Assembly: GCF_009764685.1 (NCBI RefSeq)
Contig: NZ_VHLM01000077.1
Coordinates: 62,001-126,000, forward strand
From: Flavobacterium sp. I-STPP5a
GTDB lineage: Bacteria > Bacteroidota > Bacteroidia > Flavobacteriales > Flavobacteriaceae
DNA length: 64,000 nt
Direction: 5' to 3'
Shown here: positions 34,662-42,846 of the stretch, piece after piece
How positions within the stretch are numbered: the first letter of the stretch is position 1
Layout: every line of letters starts with the position of its first letter
Notes under the pieces: model-generated
Seen by the model: only the letters and a program-made list of their open reading frames with translations
What the model was told of the DNA's origin: nothing
Databases searched by the model: none
Translations under genes and position numbers: made by a program

Positions 34662-35369
34662 ATGAATTGCATTATTGTTGATGATGAAGAAATGGCAAGA
34701 GCCATAATAGCGCAGTTTGTATTAACTTCAACAGATATTGAATGTTTAGGGGAATTCCCAAGTGCTATTGACGCCATGAAATTTTTGAATCAAAAACAAG
34801 TTGATCTTATATTCTTGGACATCCATATGCCTAATTTCTCAGGTTTTGATTTTATTCAAACGATAAAGAACCCGCCGCAGATTATATTAGTAACTTCTGA
34901 TAGAGATTTTGCTATTGAAGCTTTTGAGTACGAATGTATAGTAGATTATCTTGTGAAACCCATTACAGAATCTCGATTTTTAAAAGCGATTCAAAAAGTT
35001 ACAGCTATAAAAACCGATGATGCACAAGTAGCAGCACCTCTACAAGCAGAAGAAAAATCCAACCATTTCTATGTAAATATTGATCGTAGATTGATAAAAA
35101 TTGACAATTTTTCAGTGAATGTTATTGAAGCCAAAGGGGATTATATCCATATAAAGACGGATACTAAAAACTACATTGTGCACTCTACAATGAAAAAGAT
35201 AGAAGACAAACTTCCCAAAGACTTATTTTTAAAAATCCATCGTTCGTTCATTATTAATGTTACAAAAATTATTGATATTGAAGATAATAGCGTTTTGATT
35301 GCAAAAGATGTGATCCCAATAAGTAGGTCAAATAAAACGGAACTTTTAAGACGAATCAACGTTATATAG
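34662..35369 (+). CDS. LytTR-family response regulator
   Basis: 235 residues: receiver (1-118; D7/D8 acidic pocket, phosphoacceptor D53 in LIFLDIHMP, Lys in YLVKPI) and a LytTR DNA-binding domain (about 133-235; FYVNIDRRLIKI, VIEAKGDYIHIKT, HRSFIINVTKIIDI). The LytTR fold binds paired direct repeats. Last gene of the NO-sensor operon. A matching pair of TGCATTTCGTC repeats lies only 34 bases after its stop codon, in front of the next gene. This is the likely transcriptional output. Confidence 0.94.
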   Translation: MNCIIVDDEEMARAIIAQFVLTSTDIECLGEFPSAIDAMKFLNQKQVDLIFLDIHMPNFSGFDFIQTIKNPPQIILVTSDRDFAIEAFEYECIVDYLVKPITESRFLKAIQKVTAIKTDDAQVAAPLQAEEKSNHFYVNIDRRLIKIDNFSVNVIEAKGDYIHIKTDTKNYIVHSTMKKIEDKLPKDLFLKIHRSFIINVTKIIDIEDNSVLIAKDVIPISRSNKTELLRRINVI

Positions 35370-35402
35370 AGTAGTTTTTTTACCACAATAACGGAGAAAA
35401 AG

Positions 35403-35452
35403 TGCATTTCGTCGATTATTTTTGCATTTCGTCTATAATACTATTATTTTTG
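35403..35452 (+). promoter_or_regulatory. LytTR-type operator overlapping a promoter
   Basis: Two exact TGCATTTCGTC copies (35403-35413 and 35423-35433) lie 20 bases apart, about two helical turns. The second overlaps a TTG -33 element (35422-35424) placed 20 bases before TATTTTTG (35445-35452), a perfect -7 box. E. coli YpdB, a LytTR regulator, binds GGCATTTCAT direct repeats with similar spacing. The layout fits activation of the gene at 35475 by the regulator encoded just upstream. Confidence 0.75.
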
Positions 35453-35474
35453 ACTTGTTTTAAAAATAGTAAGT

Positions 35475-35822
35475 ATGAAAGTAAATTTACCCAATGCAGC
35501 AACTTTAACTCTTGATTCTTCAAGTAATGAGTTATACGGTTATTTTTTAGTATCCAACAGATGGACGGTAATGAACGATGCGAATATTACTTTCGTAAGG
35601 AAAAATGCGTTAGGATACTGTTACAATTTAGACTGGGGAGGACCATTAACTAGGCATGAAGCCTTAAAATTGAGAAATAATAGTGCGGCAATAACTATTG
35701 TAAGTATAGCTACAATAAAGCCTTTTCTTAAGACAACGAATGATAAGATTTACCTCCCAAATACTGCTGATGTGCGAAAAGCAATTGGTATAGATAATGA
35801 GGATCTACAATTAGCAAACTAA
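35475..35822 (+). CDS. Hypothetical protein, putative LytTR target
   Basis: 115 residues, no signal peptide, no membrane segment, no family recognised. Visible features: an N-terminal beta-like LPNAATLTLDSSSNELYGYF stretch, an aromatic centre (YCYNLDWGGPLTRHEALKL), and a C-terminal helix. Expressed from a promoter with a paired LytTR-type operator, so it is the best candidate for direct output of the NO phosphorelay. Its job is unknown; a signalling adaptor or small regulator would fit. Confidence 0.65.
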   Translation: MKVNLPNAATLTLDSSSNELYGYFLVSNRWTVMNDANITFVRKNALGYCYNLDWGGPLTRHEALKLRNNSAAITIVSIATIKPFLKTTNDKIYLPNTADVRKAIGIDNEDLQLAN

Positions 35823-35941
35823 ATATAAATTTGTCCTCGAAGTTATTCTTACAAAATTTCATTTGGCTACACTCTTTAACCGTTTACCTAAGGTTATTAA
35901 TCACTTATCGAAAACATTACTTTCTATCTTTAGTTTGAATG

Positions 35942-36126
35942 TATCTTTGTTAAGCAATCAAGAAGTTAACCCTTTTTGACCCCAAATCAAATTTTTTAAA
36001 TGCTGTTTTAATGGATTGTGAAAATAGTCCTTGTTAGTATAAATAGTTTTTAAAAGCAAGTTTAATTTTTTAGTTTCATTGTTGAGTTAGTAAAAAAAGA
36101 CTGCTGCCACGAGCAGTCTTTTTTGT
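35942..36126 (+). other. Possible small RNA region with promoter box and terminator
   Basis: Between 35823 and 36290 there is no gene. TATCTTTG at 35942-35949 is a perfect -7 box. About 170 bases later a strong terminator (36094-36105 with 36112-36123, AGACTGCT core) ends in Ts. This would make an RNA of about 170 bases. It could equally be the terminator of the 35475 transcript. The -33 element is not clear. Confidence 0.35.
36094..36126 (+). terminator. Terminator 36094-36126
   Basis: 12-bp stem AAAAAGACTGCT/AGCAGTCTTTTT with a 6-base loop and T run. It shares its AGACTGC core with the next terminator 130 bases away. Confidence 0.85.
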
Positions 36127-36233
36127 TTATACTAAAAACGAAACTTTGATACTCAAGAAAGATTTTATGATTCAAGTTGTATTTTACATCAAATTCAAAT
36201 CAATTTTAACATTTATAATGAGGTTAAGTAAAA

Positions 36234-36267
36234 CAAAGAAAGACTGCTTGTAGGCAGTCTTTCTTTG
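36234..36267. terminator. Bidirectional terminator after the TPR/barrel gene
   Basis: A perfect 14-bp stem: 36234-36247 (CAAAGAAAGACTGC) with 36254-36267. It lies 23 bases beyond the minus-strand stop at 36291. Confidence 0.85.
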
Positions 36268-36290
36268 TAAATAAAATTTATAAGTGGGTA

Positions 36291-38351
36291 TTACTTGAGG
36301 GTAAACAAAGGATCACGGGTTAAATTCCATTTTACTCGTAAACCAAATTCATTAAAAGTAAACCCTGAGGCCGTGGTAGATGCAATATTACTTCGGGTTA
36401 CATAGATATTACTCAACAGCCTATCCGAAAATTTGTAACCTAGTTTGGCTTGAACACGATAGGTCCACTGTTTTGTATTGTCTTCTATAAACTGGTATCC
36501 TGTAGCCAAGTTAGCGTTGTAAAACCAGGATTTAGACTCGATAATTTTTTCGTCTTTTAATACTTCTAAGAATAGTTCTACCGCATTAAATTTCTTTGGA
36601 CTAAAATAATCAGTAGGAACACGATCTTTAAAAGCTATGTATTGATAGTTTAATCCCCCTTTCAGTACAGGTTTAGAGAGGAAATTATAGTAAAAAGAGG
36701 TAAATAATAAATTTCGATTATTGTTATCTGTTTGCGAAGTGAAAAAATATTGAGTAAACCAACCAAAATTAAAGTTGGTACTCAAATTATAATTTAAATA
36801 GTAATTATTAGTAGCAATTTGCTTGTCAATAAGATCAGTATTAAAGTTTTGCATTTCGCGCTTGTAACCCACTTCAAGATCTTGAAGTTTCATAGGTTTC
36901 AACTTAAAATAAGTATGCAATAAAAGTTGGTTGTAATTAGAAGTTAATGAACTTGCAGTATTCACCCCAGCCTCAAAGGAGTAACTTATTTTAGGATGAA
37001 ATTGATAAGTTGCTCCAATCAAATAATCATTACTTTTTGCATTTTTCAATGTAACTGTATTTTCAGTTTTGCGGTATTGATAGGTTGCATTTACGGTCCA
37101 TTTTGTAGACAAAGGTATAGTAACAGCTGTTCTTGTGGCTATAGCTGTATTATTACCGTTATCAAAAGAGTAGCTTAATTTTTCTTCGATAAAAGGAGTG
37201 AAATCCTCTTTTATTTTTTTTATAAATTGAAGTGCATCTCCTTGATTGTTAAAAATAGATAAGGTTGTTAAGGCTGCCTGATATGCCATACTTGTCTCAC
37301 CAGATGCTTTGTAAGCATTGGCAATCCCTAAGTTACCATCAAATGATTTTGTGTCGTTTTCTAAAATGTTTTTATAATAAGTGATGCTATCTGGGAAATT
37401 ACTTTTGTAAATATCCAGCGTTGCGGCAAGTGACAAAACCCAGTTTTCATTGGGGTATTTTTGTTGTAATGCTTCAATATAAACTTTAACTTCTTTGTAT
37501 TTTTTATTCCAAATCAACGCTTGGGCATATCGCTCTTGAGTTTGTTTTTTTAAACTTTCATCAATTATGTTTTGCGATAAGGATAAGGATTCAGTAGCTA
37601 GTTTTAAAGCCTCTTTTTCTTTATTGTCAATGTGTGCTAGAAGTGAAAGCCCATTTAATGCCAGTACGGGATGTTCTTTTGATAGTAATTGGTACACTGC
37701 ATTACCTTTGGCAATATCTTTTGTGATGAGGTACATATTAGCCTTATTCATCAGAGTTTCTTTATCTAATGGAAAATCAACTAGGATTTCATCATAAAAC
37801 GCCTCGGCTTCTGCGTATTTTTTTTCATTCACATATTGGTAACCATACCCTAATTTAATATATTTTCTGGAAACCAAAGCACCTGGGTTTGCAGCTGACA
37901 ATTCTAAGGCTTTGTTTACGTTTGCTAGTGCGTTTTGATATTCTTTTAAATTGGATAAGGTATTGGCAAAGCCAAGATGCGCCACAAAATTGGTTGGGTT
38001 TTTTTGAACAAGTTCGCTATAAAATACTTTAGCTTCATCAAATTTTTTGTTCCAAAGTAAAGATTCGGCGTAATTTAATTCTATTTCTAAATCTCCAGGA
38101 TATTCACTCTTTAATTGAATGAAGTTTTCAAGTGCTTCTGGAGCTTGATTGTTTAAACCAATGGCTCTTGCATAGCATAGTCGGGCTGTTTTATTTTTTG
38201 GATAGTATTTAAGGATATCTTTAAAAAAAAGTTCTGCTTTTGCAAACTCTCCTTTTTCTAGATGGCTAAATCCCACATTCATGTCTTGTGCTTGTAGTGT
38301 AAAACTAAGTAGACTAATAAATACAAGCGCAATTTTTTGTAGTAAATTCAT
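36291..38351 (-). CDS. TPR protein with C-terminal outer-membrane beta-barrel (YaiO-like exporter)
   Basis: 686 residues. Signal peptide 1-21 (ending LQAQ), then about ten TPR-like helical pairs (25-375; FSHLEKGEFAKAELFFKDIL, NPTNFVAHLGFANTLSNLKEYQNAL and so on), then a barrel domain (about 385-686) with alternating strands and the end FNEFGLRVKWNLTRDPLFTLK. The C-terminus resembles YaiO-family barrels, and the layout recalls PelB/PgaA-type TPR-porins that export polysaccharide. Divergent from the STAS-flippase-GT operon with a LytTR-like repeat between them. Most likely the outer-membrane export port of the locus. Confidence 0.8.
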   Translation of the reverse strand: MNLLQKIALVFISLLSFTLQAQDMNVGFSHLEKGEFAKAELFFKDILKYYPKNKTARLCYARAIGLNNQAPEALENFIQLKSEYPGDLEIELNYAESLLWNKKFDEAKVFYSELVQKNPTNFVAHLGFANTLSNLKEYQNALANVNKALELSAANPGALVSRKYIKLGYGYQYVNEKKYAEAEAFYDEILVDFPLDKETLMNKANMYLITKDIAKGNAVYQLLSKEHPVLALNGLSLLAHIDNKEKEALKLATESLSLSQNIIDESLKKQTQERYAQALIWNKKYKEVKVYIEALQQKYPNENWVLSLAATLDIYKSNFPDSITYYKNILENDTKSFDGNLGIANAYKASGETSMAYQAALTTLSIFNNQGDALQFIKKIKEDFTPFIEEKLSYSFDNGNNTAIATRTAVTIPLSTKWTVNATYQYRKTENTVTLKNAKSNDYLIGATYQFHPKISYSFEAGVNTASSLTSNYNQLLLHTYFKLKPMKLQDLEVGYKREMQNFNTDLIDKQIATNNYYLNYNLSTNFNFGWFTQYFFTSQTDNNNRNLLFTSFYYNFLSKPVLKGGLNYQYIAFKDRVPTDYFSPKKFNAVELFLEVLKDEKIIESKSWFYNANLATGYQFIEDNTKQWTYRVQAKLGYKFSDRLLSNIYVTRSNIASTTASGFTFNEFGLRVKWNLTRDPLFTLK

Positions 38352-38400
38352 AGTTGTAAGGTGTAAGATTCGTTATTGCAAGTTAAGTATTAAATCGTAA

Positions 38401-38432
38401 TATTTCGTCTACACTTTTAGGTTATTCATCTA
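38401..38432. promoter_or_regulatory. Second LytTR-like direct repeat between divergent polysaccharide genes
   Basis: TATTTCGTCTA (38401-38411) and TTATTCATCTA (38422-38432), aligned on TTCRTCTA, repeat at 21 bases. It resembles the better pair at 35403-35433 but is less exact. It lies between the TPR/barrel gene (minus) and the STAS gene (plus) and could control either. No perfect -7 box at the right distance. Confidence 0.4.
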
Positions 38433-38504
38433 AGTATTAATGCTTGTTTTTGATAATGTGCGATATTTGGTAAAGAAATTAATTACACTTTAAATTTAAA
38501 TACG

Positions 38505-38795
38505 ATGGCAATACATATTACGTATAATTCTGGGGTTTATGAAATTAAGGGATTGTTGAGTTCAGAAAACAGTGTATATTTAGAAAATCATTTAAATAGT
38601 TTGCTCTCTACTTCAAATGGTATTGTAGTTTCATTTGAAAAAGTAGAAGCTATGGATGCGTATACTACCAAAAATGTTTTAGCTATATATGACAAAGCTC
38701 AAAAAAACGATAAATCTTTTTTCATCATCGGTAGAAAAAATAAATGTATTTCAGCATGTTTTGATGCACTAGGCTCTACAGATGTATTACTATAA
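38505..38795 (+). CDS. STAS-domain-like protein
   Basis: 96 residues with the alpha/beta pattern of STAS (anti-anti-sigma) domains: VYEIKGLLSSENSVYLENHL, then GIVVSFEKVEAMDAYTTKNV, where the phospho-Ser loop (D-S-S-G in SpoIIAA) is D51-A-Y-T-T. The classical Ser is replaced, so Thr54/55 would be the only phosphorylatable positions. STAS proteins control polysaccharide and biofilm systems elsewhere (SypA in Vibrio). It leads an operon with a flippase (24 bases) and a GT4. Confidence 0.7.
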   Translation: MAIHITYNSGVYEIKGLLSSENSVYLENHLNSLLSTSNGIVVSFEKVEAMDAYTTKNVLAIYDKAQKNDKSFFIIGRKNKCISACFDALGSTDVLL

Positions 38796-38819
38796 TATTG
38801 AATTAAAAATGTGTACTAA

Positions 38820-40079
38820 ATGAAATTACTTGTAAGTATTGCCTCAAAGATACCAAGAAGATTAGGTCCTGAGCAGCTTTTTATGTTGACCATATTATTG
38901 GTAAACGGAGGTAATTATTTGTACAATTTAATTTTGGGTAGGCTTTTAGGTCCCGAAGCATTTTCTGATGCGGCCATATTAATCACCTTATTACTCATAC
39001 TGTCTTTTATAGGGATGACGTTTCAAATAGTAGCTGCAAAATATGCTGTTCTTTTTCAGGAGAATCAGTTGTTGTTATTTCTTAAATTTATTTTGAAATA
39101 TGCTGTTATACTTGGAATTATTCTTGGTTTAGGCATTGTGGTTTTTCACAAGGAACTTCAAACACTTTTTCATACCCAAACCGCCTCTATGTTTTATATT
39201 TTTGGGATAGGTGTTCCCTTGTATTTTGTCATGAGTGTGAATAGAGGTTTGTATCAAGGTCAAAACTATCTTTCAAAACTGGCAACAACTTACCAAGCCG
39301 AAATGGGAAGTAGGTTACTATTTACAATTCCGGTCTTATTTATCCTTCCTTCAATTCCTAGTTCTGTTGTAGTTGCTATAGGTATTTTACTGTCTTTTAT
39401 TGCTGGATTAGTTCCATTTCAAAAAACAATTTTTAGTAAAATTGAGGCTAATAGCAACGCTACTATTAATCACAAATCTATTGTGATATTTTTTGCGTTG
39501 ACCGCTTTTTATGAGTTTACACAAATTATTATAAATAATAGTGATATTATATTAGTCAAACATTATTTTAGTAATACTGATGCGGGTTTGTATGCTTCGC
39601 TAGCACTGATTGGGCGTGTAGTGTATTTTGTGGCTTGGATGTTTGTTATGCTTTTGTTGCCCAAAGTGATCCAAATGAAAAAAGACCATCAGGATACACT
39701 TCCTATTTTACTTAAATATGTGAGCTACATTGTGTTTTTATCTTCCTGTATTGTTTTGTTTACTGCTTTATTTCCAGATTTTGTAGTTCGTATTATGTTT
39801 GGTAAAGCGTATGTTTCTATTTCTTATTTATTATGGAAATATGCTCTTGCGACCTCTCTTTTTGCTGTTGCAAATATTTTTGCCTATTACTATTTGTCTT
39901 TAAATCAATACATTCCTGTAGTAGTCTCGGCTGTTTTGGGTTCTGCACAAATTGTTTTAATTATTTTTTACCATAACTCTCTGGAACAAGTGGTTCACAT
40001 GCAAATTATTGCCATGGTAACCTTGCTTTTTTTCCAATTGTTATATTTCTTTTATAAAAATCGTATTTCATTACAGTAA
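38820..40079 (+). CDS. Polysaccharide flippase (Wzx/PST family)
   Basis: 419 residues with about 12 membrane segments, MATE/PST-type oligosaccharide translocase. Signature pieces are NGGNYLYNLILGRLLGPEAFSD near the N-terminus, and SNTDAGLYASLALIGRVVYFVAWMFVMLLLPK. It moves a lipid-linked glycan or nascent polymer across the inner membrane. Second gene of the STAS-flippase-GT4 operon. The PelG family is an alternative relative; I cannot tell them apart by eye. Confidence 0.87.
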   Translation: MKLLVSIASKIPRRLGPEQLFMLTILLVNGGNYLYNLILGRLLGPEAFSDAAILITLLLILSFIGMTFQIVAAKYAVLFQENQLLLFLKFILKYAVILGIILGLGIVVFHKELQTLFHTQTASMFYIFGIGVPLYFVMSVNRGLYQGQNYLSKLATTYQAEMGSRLLFTIPVLFILPSIPSSVVVAIGILLSFIAGLVPFQKTIFSKIEANSNATINHKSIVIFFALTAFYEFTQIIINNSDIILVKHYFSNTDAGLYASLALIGRVVYFVAWMFVMLLLPKVIQMKKDHQDTLPILLKYVSYIVFLSSCIVLFTALFPDFVVRIMFGKAYVSISYLLWKYALATSLFAVANIFAYYYLSLNQYIPVVVSAVLGSAQIVLIIFYHNSLEQVVHMQIIAMVTLLFFQLLYFFYKNRISLQ

Positions 40080-40117
40080 ATAACCAATGCCTAATTATTA
40101 AACCAAATTTAAAGCAC

Positions 40118-41296
40118 ATGAAACTAGCCATAATTACAGCTTTTCCACCCAGCAAAGTAACCTTGAATGAATATGGATATCATTTAGTTAAAAATTTTGC
40201 ACAAAAAAATGAAATCTCAGAGGTGATTTTACTGTGTGATAAAACTCAAGATGCTAAGCAACTGGACTTTGAAAACAGTGATAAAGTTAAGGTGAGGGAA
40301 TGCTGGTCATTTAATAGTTACACCAATATTATTTCTATCATGGATGCCATACGTGCTGAAAAACCAGATGCTGTTTTGATTAATTTGCAATTTATGAAAT
40401 TTGGCGATAAAAAGGTTCCTGCAGCTTTAGGACTCATGATTCCTTCGGTTTTACGATTGAATTCTATCCCAACAGTTTCCTTGCTACACAACATCCTAGA
40501 GCAAGTTGATCTGGAGAGTGCTGGTTTTACAGATAATAAACTAGCGCAACGTTTCTATAATTTTGTAGGCACTTCATTGACCAAATTTATATTAAAGTCT
40601 GATGTCGTGGCAGTAACTATCAACAAATATGTAGAGGTACTGGTAAAGAAATACAAAGTAAATAATGTTATTGTAGTACCACATGGAACTTTTGATACCA
40701 TTGACGAACCCTCGTTTGACTTAGTTTCAGGACCCAAACAAATTATGGCTTTTGGGAAATTTGGAACCTATAAAAAAGTCGAAATTTTGATAGAAGCAGC
40801 TATAATCATCAGAAAACGTAGTTCAGAAGCCATAGAAGTAGTTGTTGCAGGTACTGATAGTCCTAATACGCCTGGCTATTTAGCGAGTGTTCAAAAAAAA
40901 TACAAAGATACGCCAGGCATCCGATTTACAGGATATGTTGAGGAGAAAGATGTGCCCGTAATTTTTGGAGACAGTACGGTTGTTGCTTTTCCGTACACTT
41001 CTACCACAGGGAGTTCTGGGGTGTTGCATCAAGCAGGGAGTTATGGCAAAGCCGTAGTCATGCCAGATCTGGGAGATTTAGCATTACTAGTAGAAGAAGA
41101 AGGGTATAAAGGAGAGTTTTTTAATCCTGAGAGTGCAGAATCACTTGCAACTGCAATAGAGAAAATAATTAATGATGATGCAAATCGAAAATCAATTGCT
41201 ATGCAGAACTTTAAAGCAGCAAGCGCTTTATCTATGGTAACAATTACAGACATGTATTTGAAAACATTCCAAAAAATTATAAAATCTAAATTTTAA
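40118..41296 (+). CDS. Family 4 glycosyltransferase
   Basis: 392 residues, GT-B fold, no membrane segment. N-terminal Rossmann half (KLAIITAFPPSK, LNSIPTVSLLHNI) and C-terminal half with VVPHGTFD, IMAFGKFGTYKKVEILIEA, GIRFTGYVEEKDVPVIF and the STTGSSGVLHQAGSYGKAVVMPDLG donor-site region (family E-x7-E is modified: the usual first Glu position reads S/G here). It likely adds sugar to the lipid-linked chain. It follows the flippase by 38 bases, and its end overlaps the convergent hydrolase gene by 4 bases. Confidence 0.85.
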   Translation: MKLAIITAFPPSKVTLNEYGYHLVKNFAQKNEISEVILLCDKTQDAKQLDFENSDKVKVRECWSFNSYTNIISIMDAIRAEKPDAVLINLQFMKFGDKKVPAALGLMIPSVLRLNSIPTVSLLHNILEQVDLESAGFTDNKLAQRFYNFVGTSLTKFILKSDVVAVTINKYVEVLVKKYKVNNVIVVPHGTFDTIDEPSFDLVSGPKQIMAFGKFGTYKKVEILIEAAIIIRKRSSEAIEVVVAGTDSPNTPGYLASVQKKYKDTPGIRFTGYVEEKDVPVIFGDSTVVAFPYTSTTGSSGVLHQAGSYGKAVVMPDLGDLALLVEEEGYKGEFFNPESAESLATAIEKIINDDANRKSIAMQNFKAASALSMVTITDMYLKTFQKIIKSKF

Positions 41297-42846
41297 TTCG
41301 AAATGTATTTATAAGCGGGTTTGTTTTTGCCTTTAACATCAATAAACCCAAATTGTTTTTGCCTGTTTTTTTGCCAAGGCCATTTTCCAGCTACTTGATC
41401 CGGTACTTTTGGAAAATCATACAATGTCCAGGACATAAAGGAATAATTGTTTTTCTTGAAATACGCTTGCATTTTTTGGTGGTATTGGGCTTGATTTTCT
41501 AAACTACTTTCCCATAAATTCCAGATCCCGCCGTAAGAAGGAACTCCAAATTCTTGAATTACAACCGGTTTTTTTAAAGTTTTTATTAAAGTATTGGTTT
41601 CATACTCTAAGTGTTGCATGTCATTGTAAAAGTGATACGAAACAAAATCTATTTTATCAGCCAGTTGTGAAGCCGCCACAGAGTTTGACCAGCCAATTGT
41701 AATTAAGTGGTTTGGGTCATTTTCTCTAATTACCGTTACCATGTGGTCAAGCCATTGCAAAACATTTTCTTTACCTCTGTTTTCAAAATCTAAATTAGGC
41801 TCGTTTTTTAAATCCCAAGCTATGATTGCTTTATGGTCTTTAAATGTTGATACTATTTGCTCTGCATGCCTGTGTGTTAAGGTCCAGCTGTCTAGTGAGT
41901 AATCGCTGTAAAAATCAAATAAGGTTACCATAACCCCAAGATTTTTGGCTGCAGCCAAATCTAAAAGGGTTTTAAGTTTAACCATCTTTTCAGGATTTAT
42001 ATTGGCTTTCCCAAAATCATCGTATTGAATAAAAACCCGTATAGAGTTTAAATTTGATTTTTTGATGATGTCAAAATCCTTTGCAATAGTATCCTTGTGA
42101 AATTGTTCCCCAAAGGTATCCCAAGCTGAATTTTTTGGGTAGTAATTAATGCCTTTGATAACAAATTGTTTTTTGTTTTTAAGGATTTTATCCTCTTGAA
42201 TACTGTACTCGGGTTCTGGTTGTATGGAGTCTTTAGCAAATGGAGAGGGTTCCATTTTTTGAAAATGACGCACGCGCCAGTAGCCATCCTCAAGCAGCAT
42301 CATTACTTTGTATGTTGCGGTGTCTTGTACCGTGGTGAGTAACTTTTTATTGAGATAGATTTTTTGAAACTCAATTACGTTTTTATCTGTAAAAACAACT
42401 AGCTGCCCGTCTTCGCTGTAAAATTCTAATTCAGGAAAATGTTTTAGTGTGGTGTTTTCTATTGTAATTTCTTGTGCTTTATTGTGTTGAATGACTTTGT
42501 ATAGATTATCACGCGTGTTCATGGTATAATAATCGTCAATGCCTTTTGGAGTATTATTTTGCAAAGCTTTGTTTTTTATGTGCCAAGAAAAGAGGTAATC
42601 CCGTTCAATTTTTCCTAATGTGTTTTTCTCCATTTCACGCGCTGGATTTTCAAGTTTGGTCCAAGTTACTTTGGGTAAGTAGACATCCTCGCTTTTTGTT
42701 TCAAGGTGTAACATGGCGCTTCTATCAGCACCCGTATTCAAGTAATCCAGAATTTTTGCCATACCAAATAGCGTAAAAATACTAATCACGATAAACGATA
42801 ATATAAAGGCCGTTTTGTAAATATTTCGGTTATTGATAATTTTCAT
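41293..42846 (-). CDS. Membrane-anchored glycoside hydrolase, GH5/GH2-like TIM barrel
   Basis: 517 residues. One N-terminal membrane segment (about 13-35), a roughly 180-residue linker domain, and a (beta/alpha)8 hydrolase (about 225-517). The acid/base is E349 in WDLKNEP, and the nucleophile is E432 in VIQEFG, as in clan GH-A. Upstream conserved Arg/His pieces are FVIKGINYYP, NSIRVF and FVSYHFY. In secretion loci such as psl or bcs a periplasmic glycosidase trims the polymer, the likely role here. Last gene of a three-gene minus operon; its start overlaps the previous gene by 17 bases. Confidence 0.85.
   Translation of the reverse strand: MKIINNRNIYKTAFILSFIVISIFTLFGMAKILDYLNTGADRSAMLHLETKSEDVYLPKVTWTKLENPAREMEKNTLGKIERDYLFSWHIKNKALQNNTPKGIDDYYTMNTRDNLYKVIQHNKAQEITIENTTLKHFPELEFYSEDGQLVVFTDKNVIEFQKIYLNKKLLTTVQDTATYKVMMLLEDGYWRVRHFQKMEPSPFAKDSIQPEPEYSIQEDKILKNKKQFVIKGINYYPKNSAWDTFGEQFHKDTIAKDFDIIKKSNLNSIRVFIQYDDFGKANINPEKMVKLKTLLDLAAAKNLGVMVTLFDFYSDYSLDSWTLTHRHAEQIVSTFKDHKAIIAWDLKNEPNLDFENRGKENVLQWLDHMVTVIRENDPNHLITIGWSNSVAASQLADKIDFVSYHFYNDMQHLEYETNTLIKTLKKPVVIQEFGVPSYGGIWNLWESSLENQAQYHQKMQAYFKKNNYSFMSWTLYDFPKVPDQVAGKWPWQKNRQKQFGFIDVKGKNKPAYKYISN

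Noticed and set aside
36291..42846. Calling the locus a pel operon
   Set aside because: Similar logic (TPR-porin, flippase, GT4, hydrolase), but PelC, PelD, PelE and the PelA deacetylase are not seen and order differs. Analogy only.
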